A stretch of DNA of 64,000 nucleotides, from NCBI RefSeq assembly GCF_021134715.1, contig NC_060018.1:8945501-9009500 (forward strand), in the 5' to 3' direction. A program made the position numbers and the translations under genes. The notes under the pieces were generated by a model. That model did not search any database, was not told the origin of the DNA, and saw only the letters and a program-made list of their open reading frames with translations. Every line of letters starts with the position of its first letter. Within the stretch, counting starts at the first letter, position 1. Positions 32,921 through 45,395 of the stretch are shown here, in pieces. Source of the DNA: Daphnia pulex (Eukaryota; Arthropoda; Branchiopoda; Diplostraca; Daphniidae).

Positions 32921-33618
32921 TGTAATGTATTTCAAACTATTGATCCTTTCCCCTACATCGCTTTCCCTTTTCAGCAACCTCATCTTCCCCACCAGTTAAT
33001 CAATCTATCCAATCTATATCTGACTCTGCCGAGTCAGTCCCATCACTCACCTTATTATCACCCATACGTATTCCTATTACCCTCCTGTCAAACCTTTCGG
33101 GGTACCTTTTCCCTTCATCCAATTTTCCCCAAGCACCGTGCAATTTGGAGACATCTCCAATTACACCGGCTACGCTACTGGTATATAACCCAGCAGCCAC
33201 GACATCCTCGCAGTCAGTAGCATCAGTAGTAGCAGAGTAGTAGCATCGACAGCAGCAGCAACAACCGCAGAGCAGAAACCAGCAGCCACCGGAAGCAGAG
33301 TCCAGCCGACAGTCCGTTAGCCAGCCAAGCCGCCGGTCGTCGACCACTCCGTGGTCTCCTCCCCTTGCTGTTCGGTAGCAGCTACTCTCCCTCTATATTC
33401 TCCCTTGCTATTCTCCCTCTCTATTCTCCCTTACTAATCTCCCTCTCTATTCTCCCTTGCTATTCTCCTTCTCTATTCTCCCTCACTACTCTCCCTTTCC
33501 ATCCTCCCTCTCTATTCTCCCACTCCATTCTTCCTGTCAGTGAAACGCTTGTGTAAGTGTGTGTATGTGTTCAGTGTCAATAAAAGGTGAAACCCTCTGA
33601 CATACTCTCTACAGTTTA
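32916..33618 (+). mobile_element. Solo LTR with 5-bp target duplication GTTTA (copy 2)
   Basis: The LTR proper is 32921-33613, TG to CA, with GTTTA on both sides. It differs from copy 1 at a handful of bases (for example cagtccc for cagaccc, and acaaccgc for acaatcgc). The shared position and duplication show the LTR was there before the large repeat arose. Confidence 0.85.
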
Positions 33619-33662
33619 TGAAATGTAATTAAGACGTTGAAATAGGTGAAGTGGCCCCTCCT

Positions 33663-34585
33663 CACCGTACACGGTCAAAACAGCATGGTATATGCCTTTT
33701 TCTTTACGAGAGGTAATTGAAAATGACGTTTTTACGTATTTCGTAAGAAATGCGTAAAGATTCTGTTGATTGAATTTGTCGTCATATTTTCTGTTAATCT
33801 CAACCTAACAAAGAAAACAACATTCAAATTAAAACTTATTTCAATAATACAAAATAAATTTATTTAACTTACATTGAGACGAGACTCCACAACCACAATC
33901 CGTTTCTTTATGGCGGCGTCTGTTAATGCGGCAGCAGCTACCGGTTCCGTTTTTGCTAATGTGACCATAACTTCAAGAGCCATCTGACGCCAGGATTCCA
34001 GTAATTGTTTATTGGCCACCTCTTGCGTACACATCAGCAGCAATGGCTCGATATGTAGTCTAAAGAATTTAGGTGTGTTTTCAACCAGAACCACGACGTA
34101 CTTCAGCAAACTTTGATCCTCTTGTTTCTGAATACTTTCAGCAACGATTTGGATCATTCCCGCAGTTAAATCTTGGGAATATGGGAAAATTTAATGTCTG
34201 AACATATACAAAAAGACAAAAAAAATTTACCTGAAAATGTTGTTGCACATCAACATCATTTCTATTCTGTAGTATGAAAGCTGAGAATGACTTCACAGCT
34301 TGATAGCGTATTAGATGGTTCGACCAGTCAGCCATTGATTGTTCCAAAATCTGTTTGATGACATTTAGGTATCGGGACTGTTGATTTCCAAAGATCCCAG
34401 GAAAAGATCCAAACATTTGCAAGGCACTCTTTTTGAATTTAGGGGTGTTATTGATGGCAGACAGAAAGAGAAATTCCAGAAATTCTGGCCAGAGGTTATT
34501 TCCTGCATCATCCATCAATTGTCTAGCCATTTCTGTTACTACTTCTCCAATTATCCTCCTGATTCCCTCTTCAATTTCGAATTTC
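33663..34585 (-). pseudogene. Importin-5 like remnant (copy 2)
   Basis: Same exons as at 5758-6680: 34231 to about 34585 and 33873-34172. There are several replacement differences from copy 1 (Glu to Lys in TPKFKKSAL, Cys to Phe in VKSFSAF, Ala to Val in VLVENTP, and NIQK to SIQK). The N-terminus is missing here too. Confidence 0.75.
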
Positions 34586-34690
34586 AGTCCGGAAAATTAG
34601 CGGAAAATTAGCAGCCGGTACTTGTCTTCCACCATTATATAGCTTTAGTATATAGAGAGTTTAATACAGGTCTTCCTTTGTCCATTTTTC

Positions 34691-36129
34691 GAATCCTACA
34701 TACAGTGACAAATGTCAATGCACCCTGGCTGCAAAAGAAGTGTAGCATACGCTTATCATGACGAGTTCGCCCGAGGTGAGGCCAACACCAAGGCCAAAAC
34801 CTTCGGTTCCACACCCTTACCGTACCTCATGATTGCATCCGGCAGGTCGCCAACTGCTTTCCTCGTCGTAGGCACTAAAAAACGTAGAAATGGTTTGTCG
34901 AAATGCGGAAGATGTTTGAGCTTACCGGACAGAGTCTGAGAGGTGAACGACAAATGAGGGGGAGGGGGAATCGGAGAGACCCAACAGCTTTCAGCGTGTG
35001 CGTTTTTCTGTCAAGGGATATGGAAACTTCAGTTACTGCAATGCGAATGACTGCATCTACAGACAATTACAGACCTACACACTTGACGTTCTAGAAATAC
35101 AAGATGTCATAAAAAACAAAAAAAACAAACGTAAACAAAAAAGTCTTGGATAATTGACTGCGAATTCTCCAAAACTTTTTGTTCCCAGTCAACACTCTAT
35201 AATAGATTTAAATGTACTGGAGATCAAAATATTCCAAATGAAAAATGTAATTCTTAGTGGTTGATTTAAAGCATAGGCTATTGTATGAAAGATGCATATA
35301 TCACAAAATGCAGACATATGCCAAAAGCCTTAGACTGTTTGCTACAGTCAATAATCAGCCGGCCACAACATACAAGACTAGGGGAGTATTCTGTAAGTAC
35401 CGTGTTCCAGGGGTAGCAAATAGGGGGTAGCTAGTGTCGGGTAGCCAGTGTCGGGTGGCCAGTGTCAGGGTAGCCAGAAGTGTCGGCCGTATGGGTAGCC
35501 AGTGTCGGGGTAGCCAGGGTCGACCCCCGGGTAGCCAGTGTCGAAGGTAGCAGGTGTAGTTTTCGCTTGTAACATAACGTGTAAAAAAAAACTCTTACAA
35601 ATAACGGTCGTTCGGGAGGTTTCATCACAACAGGTGGAAAAGACTGTCTGCCACGATAGTAAGTTCCATATTTTCGATTGATGAAAAATATTTATTACGT
35701 AAGTGATTGAAAAGGCGAGAAAAGGAAGAAATTCGTGCTCTTTGTCAGTGTTCATATCATGGAGTGATAATATATAGTGATCTAGGGAAATCGATGATGA
35801 AATAGGGCGTCACTGAAGGAAATACAATAATGTGAACATTTCATAATCTACAATATATTCATTGTTTCCTATTACCAAAAAATGTGTCCTACATCACTTT
35901 TAACAGAAAATAACTATTTTGAAGGAATGACTATTTTCTGAAGGAATTTTATTCTAACGAGGATTATATATGGTTCTGAATGATGAAAGTTGTCATTTTG
36001 AATGAATTTTCTCTATTGAATAGGGTGTTACCAGACACTGTCGTATATTCGAATTATAGTGTGTTTCAAGAACTTTGGCAGTAAATTGCACGCTTCCTGT
36101 AAACAAAAAAAATTCCTTTGGCAATGATA
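34691..36129. other. Interval present only in copy 2
   Basis: Lost from copy 1 by the deletion at 6786-6793. It has short ORFs on both strands at 34712-35094 without recognisable domains, a minisatellite at 35405-35560, and AT-rich sequence up to the left end of the Tc1-type element. Confidence 0.5.
35405..35560 (+). repeat. GGGTAGCCAGTGTCG minisatellite
   Basis: About seven degenerate copies of a roughly 15-bp unit (ggtagccagtgtcgg and variants such as ggtggccagtgtcag), with some longer spacers. GC-rich against an AT-rich background. Confidence 0.85.
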
Positions 36130-38182
36130 TACAGTCATCCGTGAAAGTTTCTTGAACAGGCAAATCGTACTGTCTGCTTTTATTTGCTGACGGAAGGGAT
36201 ACTACGGTGTCCACCGTCCCCCCAGAATGTTTCACCTTTTTCTCTTTTTCTTTTCATTCTTCCCTACCTCCACCTCTTCTTTCAATTTTCCCACCTCAAA
36301 TACCACTCCCTTTTCACGTGTGTTTGGGGGTTTATGCAATTAGGTTATTAAATTTACGATTGCTCTTATTAATCGCATTATAACTTCAGTTCACAATTTT
36401 TGATTGAAGATGGCGGAAGAGATTCAATCACCTCGTCTTAGTTTAGTCGACAAAGGCAAATTCATTGGTTTTCATCAAGCCGGCATGTCCGTAAGACACA
36501 TCGGAAGAATTCTTGATCGGTCGTATCAAACTGTGAATCTTTGGTTTCGCAGATATGAAACTGAAGGAGTACAAGGATTAGTAGTGCGTTCTCGTTCGGG
36601 GCGGCCACGTTTAACGACTATTGAAGAAGATATGGCCATTATCGTTGCAAGTAGGTTAATTCGGTTATCTCGTTTTTAATAGCAAAATTAATAATTATTT
36701 TTTAAGGTATTGTTAACCCCTTTGATAGAGCGGAAGAAGTGAGAGAAAATGCAGATGTTCCCCAGATTTCTCTCAGCACTTTAAGAGTGTCGGAGAATTC
36801 CGACCCATCAAGAATAAGTTTTAATGAATTGTCCTTTGCACCATGAAAAGACGAGTCGAAGCCCAACTGTTTGGTCCAGACAAGTCTGAGCGTGTCAGAC
36901 CCCTTGGGCTATTGAGCGCATAATGTTTTCCCCTTACCCCTTTTTGCTGAGTTCTGTTCTTGATGTCTGAAGTGTTTGTCAGTAGCTTAATATTCGTGGA
37001 GCCAGAAAGGTTGCACAATACAGCTGTCTGAAAGATTTTAAGTTTTCAAGTTAATGTTAGGAAATATCCGACAAAGAGACCGACTGCGTGATGCTGGTAT
37101 TTATGGTCGGCGTCCAGCAAAGAAAAATAACTTGACTGATGTGCGCAAGGCACAACGCCTACGATTCGCTCGTGAGCACATTCATTACACCAATGAATTT
37201 TGGAGAAAAATTATTTGGTCTGACGAAAAAACTTTTTAAACAGACGGCTATCCGCCGCAGTGGGTTCATCACCTGCCTGGTGGTCGCCATGAGCCGAGCA
37301 ATCTTACTCGTAGTAGGTATAGTACTCGTAAAACCTTAAATGTTTGGGGTTGCGTTACGTATCATGGCCCCGGTGTGATACACAGGATTTATGGTAGGCT
37401 AAATATGCACACCTACATGAATATTTTAACTGATCAGTTAGTTCCATTCGCGAGAGAAACTTTCCCACTTCCAGATCACGAAGATCCCAACCAACGTGAG
37501 CTTCCTGAAAACCAGCAGCAATTTCTGTTTTTTATGCATAATGGGTAAGATTATGATTACTGTACAGCTGGTTTTTTTCAATGACAAATAGAGATTGCCA
37601 TTTTTTAAGATGCCTTGCTCATACTGAAATAATTATTCGAGACTGGTTTGCGGGTGAAGCTGCCTATCGTCAATGAATAAAGAAAATTTAGTGGCCGGCT
37701 TTTAGCCCCGACTTAAATCCCATTGAAAATTTTTGGTGTTGGATGGTGAACAGAATGAGGACTATTGAAGCTGACACAGAAGAGGAATTGTGGGACTGGG
37801 TAAATCAGTGCTGGGATGAAATGGCTGACCAGAGAAATTATTGGGAGAACTTGATTGACTCAATGCCTGAAAGATTGGCCCGTGTTATTGAACTTAATGG
37901 AGATATGACCCAATATTAAAATTTGAACTGAATTTGCGCATTATTTTTTTATAACTAAGCTTCCTTGGTTGCATAACGCCCCAAACACACGCGGAAAGGG
38001 AGTGGTATTTAAGGTGGAACAATTGAAAGAAGGGGTGAAGATAGGGAAGAATGAAAAGAAAAAGAGAAAAAGGTGAAACATTCTGGAGGGGAGGGTGGAC
38101 ACCGTAGTATCCCTTCCGTCAAATTCAAATAAAAGCAGACAGTACGAGATGCCTGTTAAAGAAATTTTCACGGATGACTATA
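36130..38182 (+). mobile_element. Tc1-type transposon with long inverted repeats and TA duplication
   Basis: The element proper is 36132-38180 (2049 bp), beginning CAGTCATCCGTGAAA and ending TTTCACGGATGACTA, with TA on both sides. The terminal inverted repeats are long, about 200-230 bp (36132 to about 36350, and about 37960 to 38180), and include a CT-rich run and the sequence ggatactacggtgtccacc. It carries one transposase gene on plus. The copy at 6794-8513 has lost the left repeat. Confidence 0.9.
36410..37919 (+). pseudogene. Tc1-type transposase, inactivated
   Basis: ATG at 36410, preceded by a readable TTG-AAG. The N-terminus has a helix-turn-helix (HQAGMSVRHIGRILDRSYQT) and RSRSGRPRLTT, the GRPR-type linker. 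The first Asp is in KIIWSDEKTF (about 37215). The segment LNVWGCVTYHGPGVIHRIYG follows. The usual QQDNAPxH motif with the second Asp is replaced by FFMHNG and is broken by sequence that may be an intron. SPDLNPIENFWCWMVNRMR keeps the third acidic region. In-frame stops occur before it (TGA and TAG near 37673-37690), and about 200 unrelated bases split the region between the DNA-binding and catalytic parts. Stop at 37917-37919. Confidence 0.8.
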
Positions 38183-38490
38183 ACAGGATGGACATGTAGT
38201 AAAAAAAACTAGCAATTTTCAAAACAATCCCTAACAAGTATTCCGAAAATAAAAAAACTTTTTTAGTAAAGGTTTTAAAAAGAGATAGAGATCAGGAAGG
38301 GACGTAAACAAGCAGTATAGATCTTATTGCAATCCATTTGCATGTCTTAGAGCGCGACATTAGTACAGACATAGGCAATCCTATGGACGTCGGGTTAAGA
38401 TATCTCACTCGGCTGAAAAGATGGGCGACGTACATCCTATAGATAGAGGAGTGCTACCAGGGCCATACTCTTAGTAAAGCCCAACTTTTC
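38183..38490. other. Spacer upstream of FAS1 copy 2
   Basis: Matches 8516-8823 apart from a few bases. No gene recognised. Confidence 0.4.
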
Positions 38491-38527
38491 TATAAAACCG
38501 GATTCATTGAAAAAAGCAAAATCAGTT
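38491..38527 (+). promoter_or_regulatory. TATA box and initiator of FAS1 copy 2
   Basis: TATAAAA at 38491-38497 and TCAGTT at 38522-38527. The ATG is at 38574. Confidence 0.65.
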
Positions 38528-38573
38528 TTCTTCAGCAATTTACTCGTAAATAAAGTAAACCTCTTACCACAAG

Positions 38574-40141
38574 ATGTGTTTCTTCTTCATTGTTGCTGCT
38601 TACGCCATTTTTCATCTTTAGCTGATGCATATACTCCAACAAATAAGTATACAGAATTTCTAGAATAGAATCGTAATTCATCGCAAACTTCTGACATCCC
38701 AACTCCAAGTGTAAGAAAACATTTAATATATAGTTCTTTCAACTGAAATTTTTTAATGTATTGATGGTTGATGGCCATTTGACACAAGTGATTTTATTTT
38801 TTGAATCTGTCTCTCCTTTTCCACGATAAACCTTTTCTAACTTGAAGTCTAGTTTTTAGATCACCATAATTTTATTATCATTCGTTCTCAAATGTAATAG
38901 CATTGAACTACTAATAAAGTAATCTGGCTGTATTTTCACTCCTTTTAGGTAAATATTTTAACGGTTTTAACAGAAAATGGTTTTACAACTTTTGTTGACT
39001 TAATAATCAAAAGTGGATTGGAAGAAACTTTTTCTCAACCTCGTGAGATTATTTTTCTCTCTAATTTTCACGCGAGTAAAAAAGGCATTGTCGTTTAAAC
39101 AGGACCATTCGTCGTATGGGCACCAACAAATGAAGTTTTTTCTGCAATTGATCGTGAAACTTTCAATTCAATTTTGATTGATTCCAGTCTATTGAAAGAC
39201 ATTCTTACTTATCATCTGACATTGTTTGGGCAGCCTTACACTCTTATTTCTGCCATAAAAGATGAGCTAGCCCGACCAACAGTACAGGGTCAGGTAGTTC
39301 GCATCAATGTGTACCGTAAAAAAGGATCTTCTTTTGCTTCAAAACGAGTAAATATTGAACTATACAAATATTTGCTGATAAAAGAATTAGTTTTAACATT
39401 GTCGTTAACTAGTCTGTAACCGTCAATGGAGCACTAGTGGTTAACACTTTTTCAGCAGGTGAAAGTATTATCTACGTCATCGACAGGGTTCTAAACCCCA
39501 AGGATTTGGATTCTAGAAATACAAAAATTAATTATTTGAGAAAAAACCCAGAATTATCGATTTTCTTAAAAATCTACGATACTCTTGGTTTCTCCGAAGA
39601 CAGTTTTAAATGTAAGAAGGTTAAATAAATTAAATAAGTTTAAGTTAACAAAATGTATTAAGTGACCTGTTATTAGCTCCGATGAAAACTGTGTTTGTTC
39701 CAACCAACGCTGCCTTCCAAGCTCTTCCTGCTGGTGAACTTGAAGCGCTGTTCGACAACAAAAAAGCTTTGTTGATTCTATTGAATACGTGTACGGCTTC
39801 TGGAACTTTCTATAGTCACGGACTCGTTTCTGGACCACTTCCTGTCTTTTCTGGTGATAACATCGATATAAATATAACTCCTGGTAAATTTACTCTTACA
39901 TGATTTAAAATTGTTCTTTATCTTAAGTTAAACTTTACTAGAGACGAATAAAGATTAATTTTCAAATTATTATATAGGTGGCATTGCCGTAGAAAATGCG
40001 AATATAATAAAGGCTGACATAACAACGTTGGATGCTGTAATTCACATTATTGATGCCGTTATTTCACCCAGAGTAGGAGATTCTACCATTTCAAGTGACA
40101 TTGAAAATCATTTCTTTATCAAACAGCATACATTTTATTAG
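38574..40141 (+). pseudogene. FAS1 (fasciclin) domain protein gene, copy 2, broken in exon 1
   Basis: Same six-exon, two-FAS1-domain structure as copies a and b, without the Harbinger insertion. It shares both exon-1 lesions with copy a: one T missing in the signal-peptide codons, and TAG for TGG. It also has its own replacements, Gly to Arg at the exon 2/3 junction (cctcgtgag) and Ser to Gly in ALPAGELEAL. Exons 2-6 are open to TAG at 40139-40141. Left-hand markers match copy a; markers after about 40770 match copy b. Confidence 0.85.
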
Positions 40142-41941
40142 TTGCCTTTAACATGCTAAACTTAATGGGTGACTGAAAAAATTGGGTGATTATTATTTTT
40201 GTTTAATTTATTGTTATATTGTGAAAAAACTGGTAAATATGAAGGTATGATTCTACCCGTCTTCCGTATTTTTTTAGCTTTATTATTTGTCCCACAATTA
40301 TATTAACCCAAAAAGTTTTGAATTTATAAAATTGTGATTCAAAACTGGTATGGAAATTTAGGAAAGACGATATGTCACGACGAAAATGCATGTATATTTT
40401 TCGGAAAAAAATTCCGTTCTAGGTTTCCATTTCCCCGACAAAATTTGTGTGAGGTCTTTAGTAATTTGGAATAAAAAATTTCTTGTTTATCAGATGCGAT
40501 TGAAAAATTAATTCCCCAGCTTCTTTCTTTGAAAAAAAACTAAAAAAAAAAAATGGTTTGGACGTCAACTTTTTCCTCGCAACGAAGTTCGTTTGAGCAT
40601 GAAAAAAGACCTCAATTTTATCACTTGAATGATGTCTGAAAATGACATCCATACGACAACAGTATAATAAGTCGAGTAAAAAAATGGTCACCATTCACGA
40701 TAAAATAAAGAATATATTTGTTTCGAAGAACTTTTTTATATTATTGATTGGTTACTATATTTGAACACTAAGAAAATTTTTTAGATTAAATATAGAATTT
40801 TTTTTTTATGACATGTAAATGATATCATTTTTATATTCCCAGTCATAGATTTGGAACTTATAAATATCTTTTATGAACATTGATGTTTATTTTATGCCAT
40901 AAAGATATCTATTCAGCGGAACAGTTTAATATACAATTTAAATGTATTTGGAAAAAAATGTCTTTAAAATCATTTTTACATAATTTTTCCCTTTCAAATT
41001 TATCCCATATTTATTTTTCAAAAAGTCGAGTTATTATTACTATTCATCCTATCAACACATATTTTGAAATTTCCTCGTTTGTCTTTTCTGTGATCGCAAA
41101 ATATCATAGTTTTTTATCTGGAAAAATATTAATTACATTGTGCTGCAATAAATATAAATATCCTGTCTATTTCATGTATTTTCTTAAATATGTGAAAGTA
41201 TGCTAAAATAGTATATGAATTGCAAATGTCAGTTTTGATATTTAGAAAATGATGTCGAATATTATATATCATTTTGACATGTGCTTCGTGAATCTCAAAT
41301 AAATGTCATAAAAGTGGATTTTAATCTCACATCGTTTAGACATGCAAGGGTGATATCAATTTAATGACATAAATTCTTACATCATTATGATATCAGAAAA
41401 TAAATATCTTATAATACAACATAAAAAATATATCAAATACTTATTATTTATTACATGTAAAAAAATCATGTCAATTATGTATCCAAAATGTGACGAATGT
41501 TAAAATGACATTGTAATATGAATTAACATCACAATTATATCAAATTATGTGTTGAAAAAGTGACGAATGTCAAAATGACACTGGAATATGAATCTACATA
41601 AAAAGGATAACAAATGCTACCTGGGACGGTAAAAAACCATATGTGAAAATTGATTATAAAACATACGGAAACAAAATGAAATGCCTTAGATATCGTTTCA
41701 AATGGTGATATCGTTCAAATTAAATTAACTAATCCATGTAGTTTACAAATAAATGTTTTGGAAAATATTTATAACTGTTTCCATATACAGCTTGAATCAC
41801 GTATAAAACCATCAGTTTGGATAAAACTAGACCAAACAGAAGCATCTCTTAATCATAAGATCAATCATTATTATAAAAATAAAGAGTGTCCATAATTTTA
41901 TGATTTTTTTCAAAACCTTTAACCCTTGAAGTTTTCCGTAG
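40142..41941. repeat. AT-rich 3' flank of FAS1 copy 2
   Basis: Matches 19328-21126. From about 40771 on it carries copy-b-specific bases (for example cacatgtg context and aaataaatgtc at 41290-41310) rather than copy-a ones. No gene recognised. Confidence 0.55.
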
Positions 41942-42975
41942 TAAGATGCATTAGATAAAGAAGAAGAGATGCCGAAAAGAAAAAAAATGAAGATAATTTT
42001 GCAAAATAAACACCTGACTTTATATTTTTTCCTTACTTTGTGTTATTAGGTTATTGCAGGACAGGAGTGTTCTTAATGTCTACCTCCACCACGACGTCTT
42101 TTTCCTACACGTCCATTGACAACTCTTCCTAGATTTCCACAGTGATCACCTATGGTTAAATTAATTTAAAATTACGAGATTAGAACTTCATTTTCAACCC
42201 TATTTTACCTCCACACCACCAGGAGTGGGGACCCTTCCAACACCGGCAACTTGGTCTCCACCATCAGCACCAACATGAGCCATTTTTCAAGACGGGCACC
42301 AATACCTGTTACACGAGCAGGAGCAGGGACCCTTCCAACACCGGCAACTTGGTCTCCAACATCAGCACCAACATGTGCCATTTCAACTTCATCCTGGGCT
42401 TCACCAGCAGCACCAAGGCCCCCATCAGCACACATGTGAAATTTCAACGGCTACTTGTGCTTCGGCAACCGCATCAAGGCCACCATCAGCAGCAACACGG
42501 GGCATTTCAATATGGGAAACTGCAACTTGGGCTAAAGCAGCATTGATTCCTGCAGCAGCACCAAGACCACGATTACCAGCACGGACTCAAGAAACAAGGT
42601 CTACGGCGACTCTACCTGAGAGGTTAATAATGGAAGTATTTACATATGAAAACAATTTTAACTTTTTAGAAACCGTGTTGGGGTGGATCATTCAAGATAA
42701 TTCCTGCTGCTATGTTGAGTAAATATTTTTCGGTTGGATTCCCAGCCATGGCTGGTAATGACACCAATCTGCAGCACCAAAAAAAGTTAGAAAATATATT
42801 ATAGTAAATATTGCATATTATATCTATACATACCCCATCAAACGCCCAAGCGTTATGAATTACGATGCAGTTAAAGATGTACTCCCTTAATAGGCTCTTT
42901 TTGTAGGCGGCACGAAAGATCTGTGTAAAACTTCGCTTCGCGATGGTAAGTTATTTTAAAGACAATTATCGGCCG
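41942..42975 (-). pseudogene. Ala/Gly-rich repeat locus, diverged copy B2
   Basis: Equivalent of 21127-22160. By eye it is identical in the repeat part. The 21-residue units are visible on the minus strand at 42205-42575, with the same frame break. Confidence 0.5.
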
Positions 42976-44805
42976 TCAAGCTTATATAGTGTATTCTTGT
43001 GTAATTTGCGATTTAAAATTTCCCTAAATAGTTTGTGTTTCTTGCCAGATCACGTCAACCTCGGGAGTAAATAACTCTCAAACCCGGCTGGTCTGAATCT
43101 TCAGACACATCTCGTGGTTCAAACTCCCAACCCGAAGCTGATAGTCAAACCTTCCCTTTTTTAAAAGGTTTTTGTTTATTATGACATCGGAACTCTGACT
43201 ATATGCTTTACGTAGACTTTGAAGATGTCTGTTAATCCTTTATATGTAACGTAAAAACTTACCGTGTAAGATCTAAAGGTAATTATTTTAACTGAGTCAC
43301 GATATGCTTTTATCTATCGCAGTCAAATTATTCATAATATACTTATTTTATACAGTTGGCCTATCCTTTGCCTGTCTGATATACACGCAAATGATTCATA
43401 GCTAGCCCAGAGGTGTTCAGAATTAGGAATACATTGCTATTATCTCTCTTGTGTTAAAATTTGAGATAGTTGACCACTTCCTGGGTCTCAGCAGGCGCCA
43501 ACGCTACAGCTCCCGCAATCTCCTCGTCACCACTCACATCAGACTCGCCATCCTATGATAAGTCACTGCCCGACAGTACAGTGCACGAAGAAAAGCCAGA
43601 ATACTTGGTTTTGCACGAGACGCAAATATTAAACAAACTACACAACAGGTGCTTGTTTTTATGGCAAAATTTGTGTTTTGACGGCAGTCTCAGCGCAGTG
43701 CAATCTAAATTGGTGAGAAGGAAGCGAAACATAACCAATAAGACAAATTTCTAATAGTGCACCCTAAACCACTTTTCATCCGAGGCATTATGAAATCTGA
43801 AATGGTTTCACTTATCCTTGGGGTAACATGTCCTTAGGGTGAAGCGGAACGATTTGGTTTCATAACTGCGAACCGCTTCAACAATGCCTTACGTTAAGCA
43901 AACCATTAATTGTTAAACATTTAAAACCCTGTCCTATTAGGTGTTAGTCGGAGATTCTTTACCATAGTTCCATTGATTGGCCGACTACAGGAAGTAATGT
44001 GGTGGGCTGAAGTCGTCCCCCCAACCTTCGCCACAGGCCAGCTTTCTTTCACGTTGCCCAAATCATAATTCTCACACAGTTTGAAGCTACATTGCGAATA
44101 AAAATCCATACTCGCTGTCTGTAACAACCAACGCTGTCTCTGTATAGCTTTCCGCAGTTCCGTATGTGCCTCCAATATTCACAAGTGTATTGCAAGTAGC
44201 GGTGAGGACCAGACGGATATATGGGGAAAATGCTGTTTCCTTTAAAGTTTTCAATGAGCTTTTCAATTAGGTCAACTAAAGTTTAATTTTTGCTCATTGT
44301 ATTGTTTGATTACATTCCATAAACTTAGCTGTGAAGTTAAAAAAAGTGTTATCTCTACTCTACTCGATGAAACCACAACAAATATTTATCACAAGTTGAA
44401 TCGTTTTCCATTAGTTTCACATAAGAATACAAGGAATTTCCACTAGAAGGAATCACAAGAGCACGGCAATAAATTTCATTATCAGTTTCAGCCATTTCAA
44501 CTGTGTTGGGACGAAAAATTCTAGCTAAGTCAGCCTCATCACCTCACAGTACTACAGGTGGGAGGGAGAGTTCGGCGGTTTGATACGTAGGAGATAAAAA
44601 AATTAAATCTAATTCAAAAATCACATTATAAAAAAATTTAAATTCCACTGTTTAAAAGGGTTTTGATTATCGAAGGTTTCGAACCTACAGTTTAAGAACC
44701 AAAAAATTGGTTCCACAACTCTGTAGGTATGGAACGTTTGATTTTTTTAACGTTTTTCACCACTTCTTATCATTCAGAGGAATTTATAAGTTAATCCCTT
44801 TGGTT
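42976..44805. other. Non-coding stretch, copy 2
   Basis: Equivalent of 22161-23990. One base is missing from a C-run near 44020, which changes the short minus ORF there; this argues against that ORF being a gene. Confidence 0.35.
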
Positions 44806-44808
44806 TTC

Positions 44809-45179
44809 AAAGGTATTTTATGTATTTCCCTTTTCCCTTTTTTTAAAGTTGAAACCTTATATTATCGAAGGTTTCTGATGTAATGATTTTAAGGTATTTT
44901 CTGAATATTTTTTTTAAGTTCAAACCTTCTATTATCTAAGGTTTATGATGGATTGATATTAATGCATTTTCTTTATATTTTTGATTTGTTTTTGTTAAGT
45001 TAAAACCTTCCATTATCGAAGGTGTCTGATGGAATTATATTAAGGTATTTTATGTATTTTTTCCCATTTTTAAACAAGTTAAAACCTTAAATTATCGAAT
45101 GTTAATGATGGAATGATATTAAGTTATGTTCTTTATACTTAAAAAAATGTAAAACCTTCTATTTCCGAACGTTTAAATA
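44809..45179. repeat. Tandem array of about 95-bp units with an internal palindrome (copy 2)
   Basis: Same array as at 23995-24365, with one visible base change in the last unit (ccttctatttccg for ccttccatttccg). Confidence 0.75.
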
Positions 45180-45395
45180 ATAATTAAATATAGTCCTGTA
45201 GCAACCATGCTTGCAGACAACTGTCAATTTTTGTTTGACAGGTGTTACATTATTCCGTTGTTAACATTTCTTCACAACATTTGTCTGTTTATTGTTTAAA
45301 TTTTACATAGATCCGAAGTTGTCGTCGTCAATGTTTTCAGGAAAAGAAATCTGTGTAGTTCAGAAAACAATTCTACCCCCGTTAGTGTTGAAAAA

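Noticed and set aside
34712-35094. Overlapping ORFs of 63-75 codons on both strands in the copy-2-only interval
   Set aside because: Overlapping frames in a GC-richer patch, with no recognisable domain, no splice signals that extend them, and no second copy for comparison.
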